Source: CBIHON01 sp966211965
GTDB taxonomy: Bacteria > Pseudomonadota > Gammaproteobacteria > Burkholderiales > Burkholderiaceae_D
Assembly: GCA_966211965.1 (NCBI GenBank)
Contig: CBIHON010000038.1
Location: 1-48,470, forward strand
Length of the DNA stretch: 48,470 nucleotides
Direction: 5' to 3'
Every line of letters begins with the position of its first letter. Position 1 is the first letter of the stretch. Of this stretch, positions 25,239 to 35,187 are shown piece by piece. Both the position numbers and the translations under genes were made by a program. The notes beneath the pieces are model-generated. The model was given only the letters and a program-made list of their open reading frames with translations, had not been told where the DNA came from and ran no database searches.

Positions 25239-25856
25239 CTAATTTTTCGAACGCGATGCCTCCTCGTTCTTTTCACCTAACATCGAACGCTTGAGCTGGT
25301 TGTCGACCGGCTTTTCACCCAGCCAGATTCGTAATAAGGCGCTGTAGAAAGCCTCATCGGGAATCACATCGCCAACTTTCTTGCCATTCAAGTGGACCAG
25401 CGTCCCCGAGCCGGGAATCCAATCGGCGGTAAGTGTGTCCCCTTTTTTCAGTTCGGGGATCGTGGCGAACATTTCACCGAATTTCTGCAATTGCACGACC
25501 AGCTTTGCTTTCTCCGCCTTGTCGGTGTTTTGCTGGATGCCCACCATGAAGCCACGCCCCAGTTCTTCGTTACCGACATCACGCAGCATGACAATCGTTA
25601 CCCGTTTCGCGCCGGATGCGGCAAGCACGTCTGGAACAGTAGCTTTTTTGTCGCTCAGATAAAGACCTGCGACATACACCTTGAAAATGGCCTTATAACG
25701 AACCCCGGCGCCATTGAGTTTCAAATCCTGACTCGCAAGCCTTTCGGTATCTGCCAACTTCACGCCAGCGACGTCAAGAGCGAAAGACGTTGGGGTAAAA
25801 ACTGAAAGGGCGCATGCCAAAAATAAGGCAGTGCCAGTGCGAGCGCCAAATTTCAT
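25239..25856 (-). CDS. Exported chalcone isomerase-family protein
   Basis: A 205-residue protein with a Sec signal peptide (basic MKFGART, then TALFLACALSVF, with cleavage probably after TSFA near residue 26), hence periplasmic. The mature part has the chalcone-isomerase-like fold pattern seen in bacterial proteins of unknown role: LNGAGVRYKAIFKVYVAGLYL, KRVTIVMLRDV and DEAFYSALLRIWLGEKPVD (short motifs). Plant chalcone isomerase activity should not be assumed. The gene stands alone between terminators. Confidence 0.85.
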   Translation of the reverse strand: MKFGARTGTALFLACALSVFTPTSFALDVAGVKLADTERLASQDLKLNGAGVRYKAIFKVYVAGLYLSDKKATVPDVLAASGAKRVTIVMLRDVGNEELGRGFMVGIQQNTDKAEKAKLVVQLQKFGEMFATIPELKKGDTLTADWIPGSGTLVHLNGKKVGDVIPDEAFYSALLRIWLGEKPVDNQLKRSMLGEKNEEASRSKN

Positions 25857-26012
25857 ACCAACCTCAACAAGTAGATGTGATTTTTCAGGACAGGAGGGGA
25901 GAAAGCGAACGAGCGTTTTATTATAGATAGCAAGATTAGAGAAGATTCTCTAAAGCCTTCTTACGCAGCAATAGATTCCCCCGCCCTACTCGAGCAAAAG
26001 TGCGCAAGCACA

Positions 26013-26050
26013 GAAAAAAGCCGCTGAACCTTTCGGAGCAGCGGCTTTTT
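26013..26050 (-). terminator. Rho-independent terminator after dnaJ
   Basis: AGCCGCTG (26019-26026) pairs with CAGCGGCT (26039-26046), an 8-bp stem with a 12-nt loop. It has a T-run on the minus strand (from the A-run at 26013-26018) and also T after the stem on the plus strand. It lies 33 bp after the dnaJ stop. Confidence 0.85.
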
Positions 26051-26082
26051 GACGCGGTCTGATACTCAGATCTTCTTCTGAC

Positions 26083-27216
26083 TCATTCGAAAAAGTCTTT
26101 GACCTTATCTTTCCAGGATTTGGTTTGCGGGCTATGCTTGGCCCCTCCCTCCGTAGTCAGCCTTTCGAAATCACGTAACAATTCCTTCTGCCGTTCGGTC
26201 AGCTTGACCGGCGTTTCGACAACAATGTGGCAGAACAAATCGCCAGCATAGCCGGAGCGGACACCCTTGACGCCTTTACCACGCAAGCGGAAAGTCTTGC
26301 CTGATTGCGCCCCTTCGGGAATGGTGAAGGAAGCCTTCCCATTCAGGGTTGGCACTTCAATGTCGCCGCCAAGCGCAGCCTTAGCAAACGAAATCGGCAT
26401 CTCGCAATGCAAATCATCGCCATCGCGTTGGAACACCGGATGCTTCTTGATATGGATTTCGACGTACAAGTCGCCTGGTGGGCCACCATTCATGCCCGGC
26501 TCGCCATTGCCTGATGAACGGATACGCATGCCATCGTCGATCCCTGCCGGAATTTTGACTTCCAGCGTCTTGTTGCGCTTGATCCGGCCTGCGCCGCTGC
26601 ATGCCGTGCATTGCTCGGGAATGATCTTTCCGGTGCCATGGCATTTCGGACAGGTTTGCTGAATGCTGAAAAAACCTTGTTGCATGCGCACCTGACCATG
26701 GCCTGCACAGGTTGGACACGTGGTTGGCGCAGTTCCCGGCTTGGCGCCCGAACCGTGGCAAACCTCGCACTCATCCCAAGACGGCACGCGGATCGTGGTT
26801 TCGAATCCGTGTGCAGCCTGTTCCAGGGTAATCTCCAGGTTGTAACGTAAATCCGCGCCGCGATAGACCTGCGGGCCGCTGCTGCGTCCACCACGGGCGC
26901 CGCCACCGAAGATATCGCCGAAGATATCGCCGAAGGCATCGGCAAAACCGCCGGCACCGTTGCCGCCGAATCCACCACCGCCCATGTTCGGATCCACGCC
27001 GGCATGGCCATAACGGTCATACGCCTCGCGTTTCTGCGGATCGGATAGCATCTCGTAGGCTTCTTTCGCCTCCTTGAACTTGTCTTCCGAGCCCTTGCTG
27101 TCCGGATTGCGGTCCGGATGGTATTTCATTGCGAGCTTGCGATATGCCTTCTTGATTTCATCATCAGAAGCATTTTTCGCTACGCCCAATATCTCGTAAA
27201 AATCACGCTTTGCCAT
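26083..27216 (-). CDS. dnaJ: Chaperone DnaJ
   Basis: Hsp40 co-chaperone that delivers unfolded proteins to DnaK and stimulates its ATPase. The 377-residue type I protein has a J domain (residues 1-70) with the HPD motif in MKYHPDRNPD and a Gly/Phe-rich linker (GGGGFGGNGAGGFADAF). A zinc domain follows with four CxxCxGxG repeats (CEVCHGSG, CPTCAGHG, CPKCHGTG, CTACSGAG), then the two-part substrate-binding region. It lies 107 bp downstream of dnaK on the same strand; an intergenic hairpin separates them. Confidence 0.98.
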   Translation of the reverse strand: MAKRDFYEILGVAKNASDDEIKKAYRKLAMKYHPDRNPDSKGSEDKFKEAKEAYEMLSDPQKREAYDRYGHAGVDPNMGGGGFGGNGAGGFADAFGDIFGDIFGGGARGGRSSGPQVYRGADLRYNLEITLEQAAHGFETTIRVPSWDECEVCHGSGAKPGTAPTTCPTCAGHGQVRMQQGFFSIQQTCPKCHGTGKIIPEQCTACSGAGRIKRNKTLEVKIPAGIDDGMRIRSSGNGEPGMNGGPPGDLYVEIHIKKHPVFQRDGDDLHCEMPISFAKAALGGDIEVPTLNGKASFTIPEGAQSGKTFRLRGKGVKGVRSGYAGDLFCHIVVETPVKLTERQKELLRDFERLTTEGGAKHSPQTKSWKDKVKDFFE

Positions 27217-27247
27217 CTTCTCGGCGCCTTGTTAATCTAAGCGAAAA

Positions 27248-27290
27248 CGCCGAGCCGAGTGTCGCCTGAAACGACGACCTCAACTCGGCG
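27248..27290 (-). other. Hairpin in the dnaK-dnaJ intergenic region
   Basis: CGCCGAG (27248-27254) pairs with CTCGGCG (27284-27290). An alternative shifted pairing CCGAGT/ACTCGG encloses a small GTCG/CGAC stem. There is no U-tract after it, so it is not a classic terminator. It may tune transcript processing or the DnaK:DnaJ ratio. Confidence 0.4.
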
Positions 27291-27323
27291 AGTCATTACG
27301 GCAATGCCGCTGACCAGGAATGG

Positions 27324-29270
<1,947 letters not shown>

Positions 29271-29318
29271 AATTTTGCCCCTTTAAATAACTGGATAACT
29301 AAAGTTTCGATGATGTAA

Positions 29319-29346
29319 ATATGCGGAGAATCGGTTTGCTTTCAAG
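29319..29346 (-). promoter_or_regulatory. Sigma32 (heat-shock) promoter of dnaK
   Basis: On the minus strand CTTGAAA (29346-29340) is followed after exactly 13 bp by CCGCATAT (29326-29319), a 7 of 8 match to CCCCATNT. It is about 50 bp upstream of the dnaK ATG, inside the grpE-dnaK gap. No CIRCE operator was seen beside it. Confidence 0.8.
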
Positions 29347-29430
29347 TGCGCTCCGGCACATTTTTGATGTTTTGATGACCGGGCCATGCGACGCATCGTG
29401 ACGCCTGGCCAGCTCTGCCCGCCATGTTTT

Positions 29431-29997
29431 TCAAGCTGATTTTTCTTGTGCTACCGTCACCAGTGCGGGACGCAGCAGCCGGTCGGCAATCATGTAGCCC
29501 TTTTGCAGGACGCTGACAATCGTGTTGGCGGCCTGCTCGGCGGGCACCATTGAAATTGCCTGATGCTTCATCGGATCGAGCTTGTCGCCCGGCTTTGGAT
29601 AAATTTCGATCAAGCGGTTTTTTTCGAAAGCCGAAGACAACTGCTTCAATGTCATTTCAACCCCTTCTTTCAAGGACTCGATTGAAGGTGTTTCGACTTT
29701 CAAGGCCATTTCCAGACTGTCCATCACCGGCACCAGAGCCTCGGCAAATCCTTCAATGGCGTATTTATGGGCACGGCTGATGTCCTCTTGAGCGCGCCGG
29801 CGAAAATTTTCGATTTCTGCTTTGGCACGCAAAAATGAATCCTGCATTTCCTTGGTCTTCGCCTCGGCATTGGCAAGCTGCTCTTCCAGGCTCGGCTCAA
29901 TTGGAATCGAAGCGGCATCTTCTGCCAAACTTGGTTCCACCTGTTCAACTTGCTGCGCCTGGGTTTCCTGCTCTTGCATTTTTTCCTGGTCTTGCAT
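29431..29997 (-). CDS. grpE: Nucleotide exchange factor GrpE
   Basis: Releases ADP from DnaK and acts as a thermosensor. The 188-residue protein has a Gln/Glu-rich N-terminus (MQDQEKMQEQETQAQQVEQV), a long helix from about 40-90 (AEIENFRRRAQEDISRAHKY) that forms the coiled-coil dimer, and a C-terminal beta domain with KPGDKLDPMKHQAISM and LQKGYMIADRLLRPALVTVA. I used ATG 29997; a TTG directly before it could add one residue. A sigma32-type promoter lies about 60 bp upstream. Confidence 0.97.
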   Translation of the reverse strand: MQDQEKMQEQETQAQQVEQVEPSLAEDAASIPIEPSLEEQLANAEAKTKEMQDSFLRAKAEIENFRRRAQEDISRAHKYAIEGFAEALVPVMDSLEMALKVETPSIESLKEGVEMTLKQLSSAFEKNRLIEIYPKPGDKLDPMKHQAISMVPAEQAANTIVSVLQKGYMIADRLLRPALVTVAQEKSA

Positions 29998-30057
29998 CAA
30001 AAATCTCCGACAAACAATGACTGGCTATTAAATCGACAAATTTCAATATGCAAAAGC

Positions 30058-30085
30058 AAATGGGGATAATCCACATATTTACAAG
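30058..30085 (-). promoter_or_regulatory. Sigma32 (heat-shock) promoter of grpE
   Basis: CTTGTAA (30085-30079 on the minus strand) and CCCCATTT (30065-30058, a full match to the sigma32 -10) are 13 bp apart. The transcription start would be near 30050, about 50 nt before grpE. Confidence 0.82.
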
Positions 30086-30248
30086 GGGTATTGCAAACAC
30101 TTGCTGTGCTACGCTCCACGCCCTGCTTTTCAGCATATCTTGTTACAAAATTTACATGAATATGGGATGGCGCTTTATGTGAAACGAGCTAGGATGTCCT
30201 TAACGGAATTGCAATTGCAATGCTCTGGATAATTTCTTGGAGGACATC

Positions 30249-30341
30249 ATGAAACTGCCTCTCATTTCCGCGTCCATTGTTGCCTATGCAGTCCTGGCAG
30301 CAGCGTGGATCTGCTATGCTGAGCTGGTTGCACTGTATTGA
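30249..30341 (+). CDS. Candidate 30-aa membrane peptide
   Basis: An ATG preceded by a strong Shine-Dalgarno (TTGGAGGACATC, GGAGG ending 6 bases before the start) opens 30 codons and ends in TGA. The peptide begins MKLPLISASIVAYAVLAAA and continues WICYAELVALY. It is almost wholly hydrophobic, a single membrane-spanning helix with one Lys near the N-terminus. It lies alone between divergent grpE and the hemH 3' end, on the opposite strand to both. Its promoter was not identified convincingly. No homologue is known to me; the ribosome site makes it better than a chance ORF. Confidence 0.5.
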   Translation: MKLPLISASIVAYAVLAAAWICYAELVALY

Positions 30342-30470
30342 TGGGGCGCCATTTTAGCAGCAAAAAGTCGGCCGAATAGAGCAAAAGAGCACTGTTACTC
30401 CGAACCAGTTGCTCTCATTACCTCAAATCTTACTTACAAAAACCTTGGCATATCCTCCACTGGAGGTTCA

Positions 30471-31577
30471 CTATTTGTTTGCCCCCAAACCTTTCGCTTG
30501 AGAAAGAGAGATGCTCCCGGCTTTCTTTTGTGTCTCGCGCATAGCTGCCGACAAAATTGTCGGCCAGCCCACCAGGTGCTGTTCGGCAATTTCCGCCAAA
30601 GCACCGATCCAGGCCGGTGACTCGTTCAGACAAGGGATATAGTGGAACTCCTTACCGCCGGCATTCAGGAATTCGCTGCGTGCCTCCATCGCAATTTCCT
30701 CCAGCGTTTCCAGGCAATCGCTAACAAAACCCGGGCAGATTACGTCGACTCGCTTGACGCCTTGCTTCCCCAGTTTTTGCAGACTCGAGGCAGTATAGGG
30801 TTGCAGCCATTCCGCTTTTCCCAAGCGGGACTGGAAAGTCACCAGGTACTGATCTTGGGTCAACTCAAGCCGAGTTGCCAGCAAGCGCGCGGTTTTCTGG
30901 CATTCACAAAAATAGGGGTCGCCAAGCAACAGGTTCCTTTTCGGCAGGCCGTGGAAACTCATTACCAGTTTGGCAGGCCTGCCGTGCATATCCCAGTAAG
31001 CAAGCACTGACTTCTCGAGTGCCTGCAGATAGCCATCGTGATCATGGTAGTGCTTTACGAAGCGTAGCTCCGGCACATTACGTACGGCTCCGTAGTAACT
31101 GAACACAACATCGAAAATCGAAGCGGTCGTAGTCGCAGAATACTGAGGGAAAGCAGGCAAGATCAGTATGCGGTCACATCCGTCTTCTTTTAGTTTGGAC
31201 AAGACTTGCGGCACTGAAGGCTGAGCATAACGCATGGCGCAGACGACCCGCACTTCATGTCCGCGCTCACCAAGGTAGCCCTGTAATAGCATTGCTTGTT
31301 TTTCCGTATGCACGCGCAGCGGCGAACCCTCCTTGGTCCAGATCGACGCATATTTTTCTGCGGATGTTTTGGAACGAAAGGGCAAAATGATGCCATAAAG
31401 GATAAACCACCAGAGCAGCCTGGGAATTTCAACTACGCGTGCGTCTGACAAGAACTGTTTGAGATAACGCCGTACCGCCGGTGTAGTCGGTGCATCAGGG
31501 GTGCCCAGATTCACCAGCACAATAGCCGTTCTGGCTGGGGTGCCGTGGGCATATGAGGGCTCTTTGTTAAAGGACAT
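30471..31577 (-). CDS. hemH: Ferrochelatase
   Basis: Inserts Fe2+ into protoporphyrin IX to make heme. The 368-residue protein has IVLVNLGTPDAP at the start, then FPQYSATTTAS, the catalytic His in VMSFHGLPKR, VTFQSRLGKAEWLQPYT, VICPGFVSDCLETLEEI and the conserved Glu in PCLNESPAWI. The start is ATG 31577. The C-terminal tail beyond the catalytic core (MRETQKKAGSISLSQAKG) is variable. It lies 96 bp downstream of recN on the same strand. A candidate HemJ, the preceding enzyme of the pathway, is encoded at 46026-46448. Confidence 0.96.
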   Translation of the reverse strand: MSFNKEPSYAHGTPARTAIVLVNLGTPDAPTTPAVRRYLKQFLSDARVVEIPRLLWWFILYGIILPFRSKTSAEKYASIWTKEGSPLRVHTEKQAMLLQGYLGERGHEVRVVCAMRYAQPSVPQVLSKLKEDGCDRILILPAFPQYSATTTASIFDVVFSYYGAVRNVPELRFVKHYHDHDGYLQALEKSVLAYWDMHGRPAKLVMSFHGLPKRNLLLGDPYFCECQKTARLLATRLELTQDQYLVTFQSRLGKAEWLQPYTASSLQKLGKQGVKRVDVICPGFVSDCLETLEEIAMEARSEFLNAGGKEFHYIPCLNESPAWIGALAEIAEQHLVGWPTILSAAMRETQKKAGSISLSQAKGLGANK

Positions 31578-31673
31578 GGTTGCACCTGAAGGAACGAGCC
31601 GCGATTATAAGCGGCGATATCGGAACGGAACTCGAAAACAGCAAGCCGGCATGGAAACTTGCGGGCTCGAGTC

Positions 31674-33320
31674 CTATAGTGCCAGCAACTCGCGCGCATG
31701 TTTGCGCGTGGTTGCCGTGATTTCCAGCCCCCCCAGCATGCGCGCGATTTCTTCTACGCGAGCCTTGGCATCCAGCACCTCGATACGCGAAACCGTTTTG
31801 CCCCCGATATTCAGCTTGCTGACTTCAAAATGCTGGTTGGCTTGGCTGGCAACCTGCGGTAAATGGGTCACGCATAGCACTTGATGACCCTGTCCCAATC
31901 GTTTCAGCAGGCGTCCGACCACTTCCGCCACGCCGCCGCCTATGCCGCTGTCGACCTCATCGAAGATCAGTGTCGGGGTTGCAGTCGCGCTCGATGCAAT
32001 GACCGAGATAGCCAAGGAAATCCGCGCCAGTTCGCCGCCTGAAGCGACTTTCGCCAAGGGCCGGGGCATCGTGCCTGCATGGCCTGCGACCATGAATTCG
32101 ATTTGTTCCAGCCCATATGATGCTGGTTCACATGGATGCAGGGCGATAGTGAAACGCCCCCCAGCCATGCTCAACTCTTGCATGCCGACGGTAACCGCCT
32201 CACTGAGCGCAGCAGCGGCTTTGGCACGCGCCTTTGATAGGCGCTGCGCAGCCGTGAGATACATGGCCTGGAGTTTTTCCTCTTGCGCCCGCAAGGCATC
32301 AAGATCGCTGGCGTCAGCAAGTTGCTTTAGTTGGTCCGACAAGGATTCCAGCTCTTGCGGCAGATCGTCCGGGGCCACATGGAATTTGCGCGCGGTCGAA
32401 TGGATCGCCCCCATTCGCTCCTCCACTGCGCGTAGACGTTCCGGATCCAGGTCAACCCGTTCGAGATAATCATTGAGCGCATAGACTGCTTCCTGCAACT
32501 GGATACGCGCCGGCTCCAGCAATTCCAGTACCGGTCTCAAATCGCCATCGATAGCCGCCAATTTGCCGAGTTTCAGATTCAAGGAGGAAAGTTGCGACAG
32601 CATCGGATTGTCCGCCTCGGAAATGGCGCTCAACGCTTCCTGTGCGCCTTCGAGCAGGCTGGCAGCGTGCGACAAACGGCTATGCTCATTGCTGATCTCG
32701 TCCCACTCGCCCGGCTTTACCCCCAACTTTTCCAGTTCCCCCACTTGCCACTCCAGGCGCTCCCGTTCCAGCAGCACATTCCTGGCATTGGTTTCAAATT
32801 CTTCGCGCTGCCGAGCCAGAGCGCGCCAGACTTTATAAGCGGCCGCAACCTCCTTGGCCTCTTCCTGCAGACCCGCCTGACTGTCGAGCAGAACACGCTG
32901 CGCATCGGTTTTCAGAAGGGACTGATGCGCATGTTGGCCGTGAATATCGACCAGCATTTCACCCAGCTCGCGCAATTGCGCCGCGGTCGCTGCAATGCCG
33001 TTGATAAAAGCCTTCGAACGCCCCGCATTATCGATTACGCGTCGCAATAGCACGCTGCCTTCTTCACTGCGGAATTCATTATCATTGAGCCAAGCCTCGG
33101 CGGCGTCGCTGGCTGCAAACTCGGCAGTGACATCAGCCTTGGCCGCACCTTCGCGCACCACGCTGGCATCACCACGTCCGCCCAAGGCGAGCGCCAGCGC
33201 ATCGATCAAAATGGATTTGCCAGCCCCGGTTTCGCCGGTGAACACGGTAAAACCCGGCGCGAATTCAAGTTCAATGACGTCGACTATGACAAAGTCGCGA
33301 ATGGAAAGGGTGCGCAACAT
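31674..33320 (-). CDS. recN: DNA repair protein RecN
   Basis: An SMC-like ATPase that acts early in double-strand-break repair. The 548-residue protein begins MLRTLSIRDFVIVDVIELEF and has Walker A GETGAGKSILIDALALALGG (residues about 29-48). Long coiled-coil arms from about 155-365 are rich in Leu, Glu and Arg. The ABC signature is VASGGELARISLAI, with Walker B LIFDEVDSGIGG and a switch His in VTHLPQVAS. In many bacteria recN is SOS-induced; I found no LexA box just upstream. nadK ends upstream, 73 bp from the recN start, on the same strand. Confidence 0.97.
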   Translation of the reverse strand: MLRTLSIRDFVIVDVIELEFAPGFTVFTGETGAGKSILIDALALALGGRGDASVVREGAAKADVTAEFAASDAAEAWLNDNEFRSEEGSVLLRRVIDNAGRSKAFINGIAATAAQLRELGEMLVDIHGQHAHQSLLKTDAQRVLLDSQAGLQEEAKEVAAAYKVWRALARQREEFETNARNVLLERERLEWQVGELEKLGVKPGEWDEISNEHSRLSHAASLLEGAQEALSAISEADNPMLSQLSSLNLKLGKLAAIDGDLRPVLELLEPARIQLQEAVYALNDYLERVDLDPERLRAVEERMGAIHSTARKFHVAPDDLPQELESLSDQLKQLADASDLDALRAQEEKLQAMYLTAAQRLSKARAKAAAALSEAVTVGMQELSMAGGRFTIALHPCEPASYGLEQIEFMVAGHAGTMPRPLAKVASGGELARISLAISVIASSATATPTLIFDEVDSGIGGGVAEVVGRLLKRLGQGHQVLCVTHLPQVASQANQHFEVSKLNIGGKTVSRIEVLDAKARVEEIARMLGGLEITATTRKHARELLAL

Positions 33321-33393
33321 GGTGAAATTCTTTTTTTAACCACGGCTGATGCGGTGGCAATAATGGATTCAAGGTCTATCGAAACCCGGATTG

Positions 33394-34311
33394 CTATTTT
33401 AACCGGCCCTCGACCGACGGATATTCGTTCCAATGCAGCTTCTCCCGCAAGGTGTCGTAGTAGCTCCAGCCTTGCGGATGCAGAAAAGTAATCGCATGCG
33501 CCGACCGCCGGATGACGATCCTGTCATGGTGCAGCAAACTCGCCAGCGATTGCATGTCGAAGTTGACGCTGATATCGCGGCCGCTGATGACTTCGATCAG
33601 GATTTCACTCGTGTCCGGCACCACGATCGGACGGTTGGACAAGGCATGCGGCGCGATCGGAACCAGACCAATGCCGGTCAAGCTGGGATGCAGCAAGGGC
33701 CCGCCAGCCGACAGTGCGTAAGCGGTGGAACCGGTTGGTGTCGCCACGATCAAGCCATCCGAACGCTGGTTATACATGAAGCGACCATCAACCTCGACCC
33801 TCAACTCAACCATGCCCGCGCCGGTCCCGCGCGCCACCACCACGTCGTTAAATGCCAGCCCCTGGAAAATTGTCTTGCCTTCACGCAACACCGCCCCTTC
33901 CAACAGACTGCGTTGCTCGGACTCGAACTTGTCGTTCAACATATCTGCCAATATCGGCATCATGCGATCAAGTGCAATGTCGGTCATGAAACCCAGTCGT
34001 CCCTGATTGACGCCGATCAAAGGAACGCCATAAGGCGCCAGCTGGCGTGCAATTCCGAGCATGGTGCCATCGCCCCCCACCACAATCGCCACGTCGGCCC
34101 GCTGGCCGATCTGGGCCGGCGTCATTGTCGGGTAGCGATCCAAGGCGATAGCCCGCGCGGTTTCAGCCTCGAAAAGCACGTTATGCCCGGTTCCATCCAA
34201 AAAAGCAGCGATTTCCAGCAAGGAGTGGGCGATACCGGCGGCCGGAAATCTGCCGACGATCGCGACGGTTTTAAAAGTAGCAAGCTTTGCGGAAGATTGA
34301 GCAGGCAACAT
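33394..34311 (-). CDS. nadK: NAD kinase
   Basis: Phosphorylates NAD+ to NADP+. The 305-residue protein has TVAIVGRF near the N-terminus, the catalytic GGDGTMLGIARQ, the family motif GVNQGRLGFMTDI, and the substrate region LAFNDVVVARGTGAGM, followed by SDGLIVATPTGSTAYALSAGGP (as short motifs). The start is ATG 34311. It is divergent from the HAD hydrolase gene across 140 bp and precedes recN, the nadK-recN arrangement common in proteobacteria. Confidence 0.96.
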   Translation of the reverse strand: MLPAQSSAKLATFKTVAIVGRFPAAGIAHSLLEIAAFLDGTGHNVLFEAETARAIALDRYPTMTPAQIGQRADVAIVVGGDGTMLGIARQLAPYGVPLIGVNQGRLGFMTDIALDRMMPILADMLNDKFESEQRSLLEGAVLREGKTIFQGLAFNDVVVARGTGAGMVELRVEVDGRFMYNQRSDGLIVATPTGSTAYALSAGGPLLHPSLTGIGLVPIAPHALSNRPIVVPDTSEILIEVISGRDISVNFDMQSLASLLHHDRIVIRRSAHAITFLHPQGWSYYDTLREKLHWNEYPSVEGRLK

Positions 34312-34451
34312 GCTGCAGATTAGACCATAATCTTGGCAATTGCGGGACAGAGTTTAGGCGCTGCCGCAGCACATCAGGTAATTTGCTCCATTAAGCACGT
34401 GCCAGCCACAGCCAAACAAGCTCTTGCAGCATACCGCGCCGAACCCATCTT

Positions 34452-35183
34452 ATGCACATGAATAGACCGCCGATCAAAGCCATACTGTTCGACCTGGACG
34501 ATACTCTTTGGCCGATTGTTCCGGTCATCCAGCGCGCTGAAATGGTCCTGTACGACTGGCTGACGTTACATGCCCCTAGGGTGGCGCAACAATTCACGAT
34601 AGACAGCATGCGCGCGCGCCGCGGCGTACTGATGGCGGCCGAGCCTCGTTACCAGATCGATCTCTGGTCATTGCGCCATACAGTGCTGACCGAAGCCTTT
34701 ATGGCTGCCGGCGAAGACACCGCCATGGTCGATCAGGCGATGGCCGTGTTTTCGCAGGCGCGCAATTCAGTTACACCGTTTGAGGATGTATTACCGACTT
34801 TGACTCTCCTGAAGAGCCAAGTCGCACTGGGTTCGATTTCGAACGGGTTTGCCGATCTTGATGTGATCGGCTTAGCGCACCATTTTCAGGTTTCGCTTGC
34901 CGCACACCGGATGGGGACTGCAAAGCCGGACGCAGCCATTTTCCTTGCCGCTTGCGACGCCTTGGGAGTCAAGCCGTCCGAAGCAGCCTACGTGGGCGAC
35001 GATCCGCAGCTGGATGTCGAAGGCGCACAAAAGGCTGGCTTGCATGGCGTCTGGATCAACCGCTTTAACCGGACTGTGCCCCAACATATACAACCGGATG
35101 CAGCCTGCACCAGCCTGTATGAGCTCGAATCCTGGCTGAAGGTGCATAATAATGACAACGCCTCATGGCGCTCGTTAAAATAA
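34452..35183 (+). CDS. HAD family hydrolase (subclass IA)
   Basis: A 243-residue cytoplasmic phosphatase-like protein. Motif I is LFDLDDTLWP, motif II SISNGF, motif III Lys in GTAKPDAAIF and motif IV VGDDPQLDVEGAQKAG, with a helical cap (residues about 30-100) between I and II. These features fit the YjjG/epoxide-hydrolase-like IA group. The substrate is not predictable. The start is ATG 34452; ATG 34458 is an alternative. The stop lies 4 bp before hrcA, suggesting cotranscription. A nadK-HAD-hrcA neighbourhood is seen in related bacteria. Confidence 0.9.
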   Translation: MHMNRPPIKAILFDLDDTLWPIVPVIQRAEMVLYDWLTLHAPRVAQQFTIDSMRARRGVLMAAEPRYQIDLWSLRHTVLTEAFMAAGEDTAMVDQAMAVFSQARNSVTPFEDVLPTLTLLKSQVALGSISNGFADLDVIGLAHHFQVSLAAHRMGTAKPDAAIFLAACDALGVKPSEAAYVGDDPQLDVEGAQKAGLHGVWINRFNRTVPQHIQPDAACTSLYELESWLKVHNNDNASWRSLK

Positions 35184-35187
35184 CATC

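Noticed and set aside
29387..29415. GGCCATGCG/CGCCTGGCC hairpin between grpE and dnaK as a terminator
   Set aside because: It is not followed by a U-tract, and read-through from grpE to dnaK is expected; the sigma32 promoter lies further downstream.
30380..30410. GAGCA...TGCTC hairpin after the 30-residue ORF as a terminator
   Set aside because: It has a bulge and no T-run after the stem, so termination is not supported.
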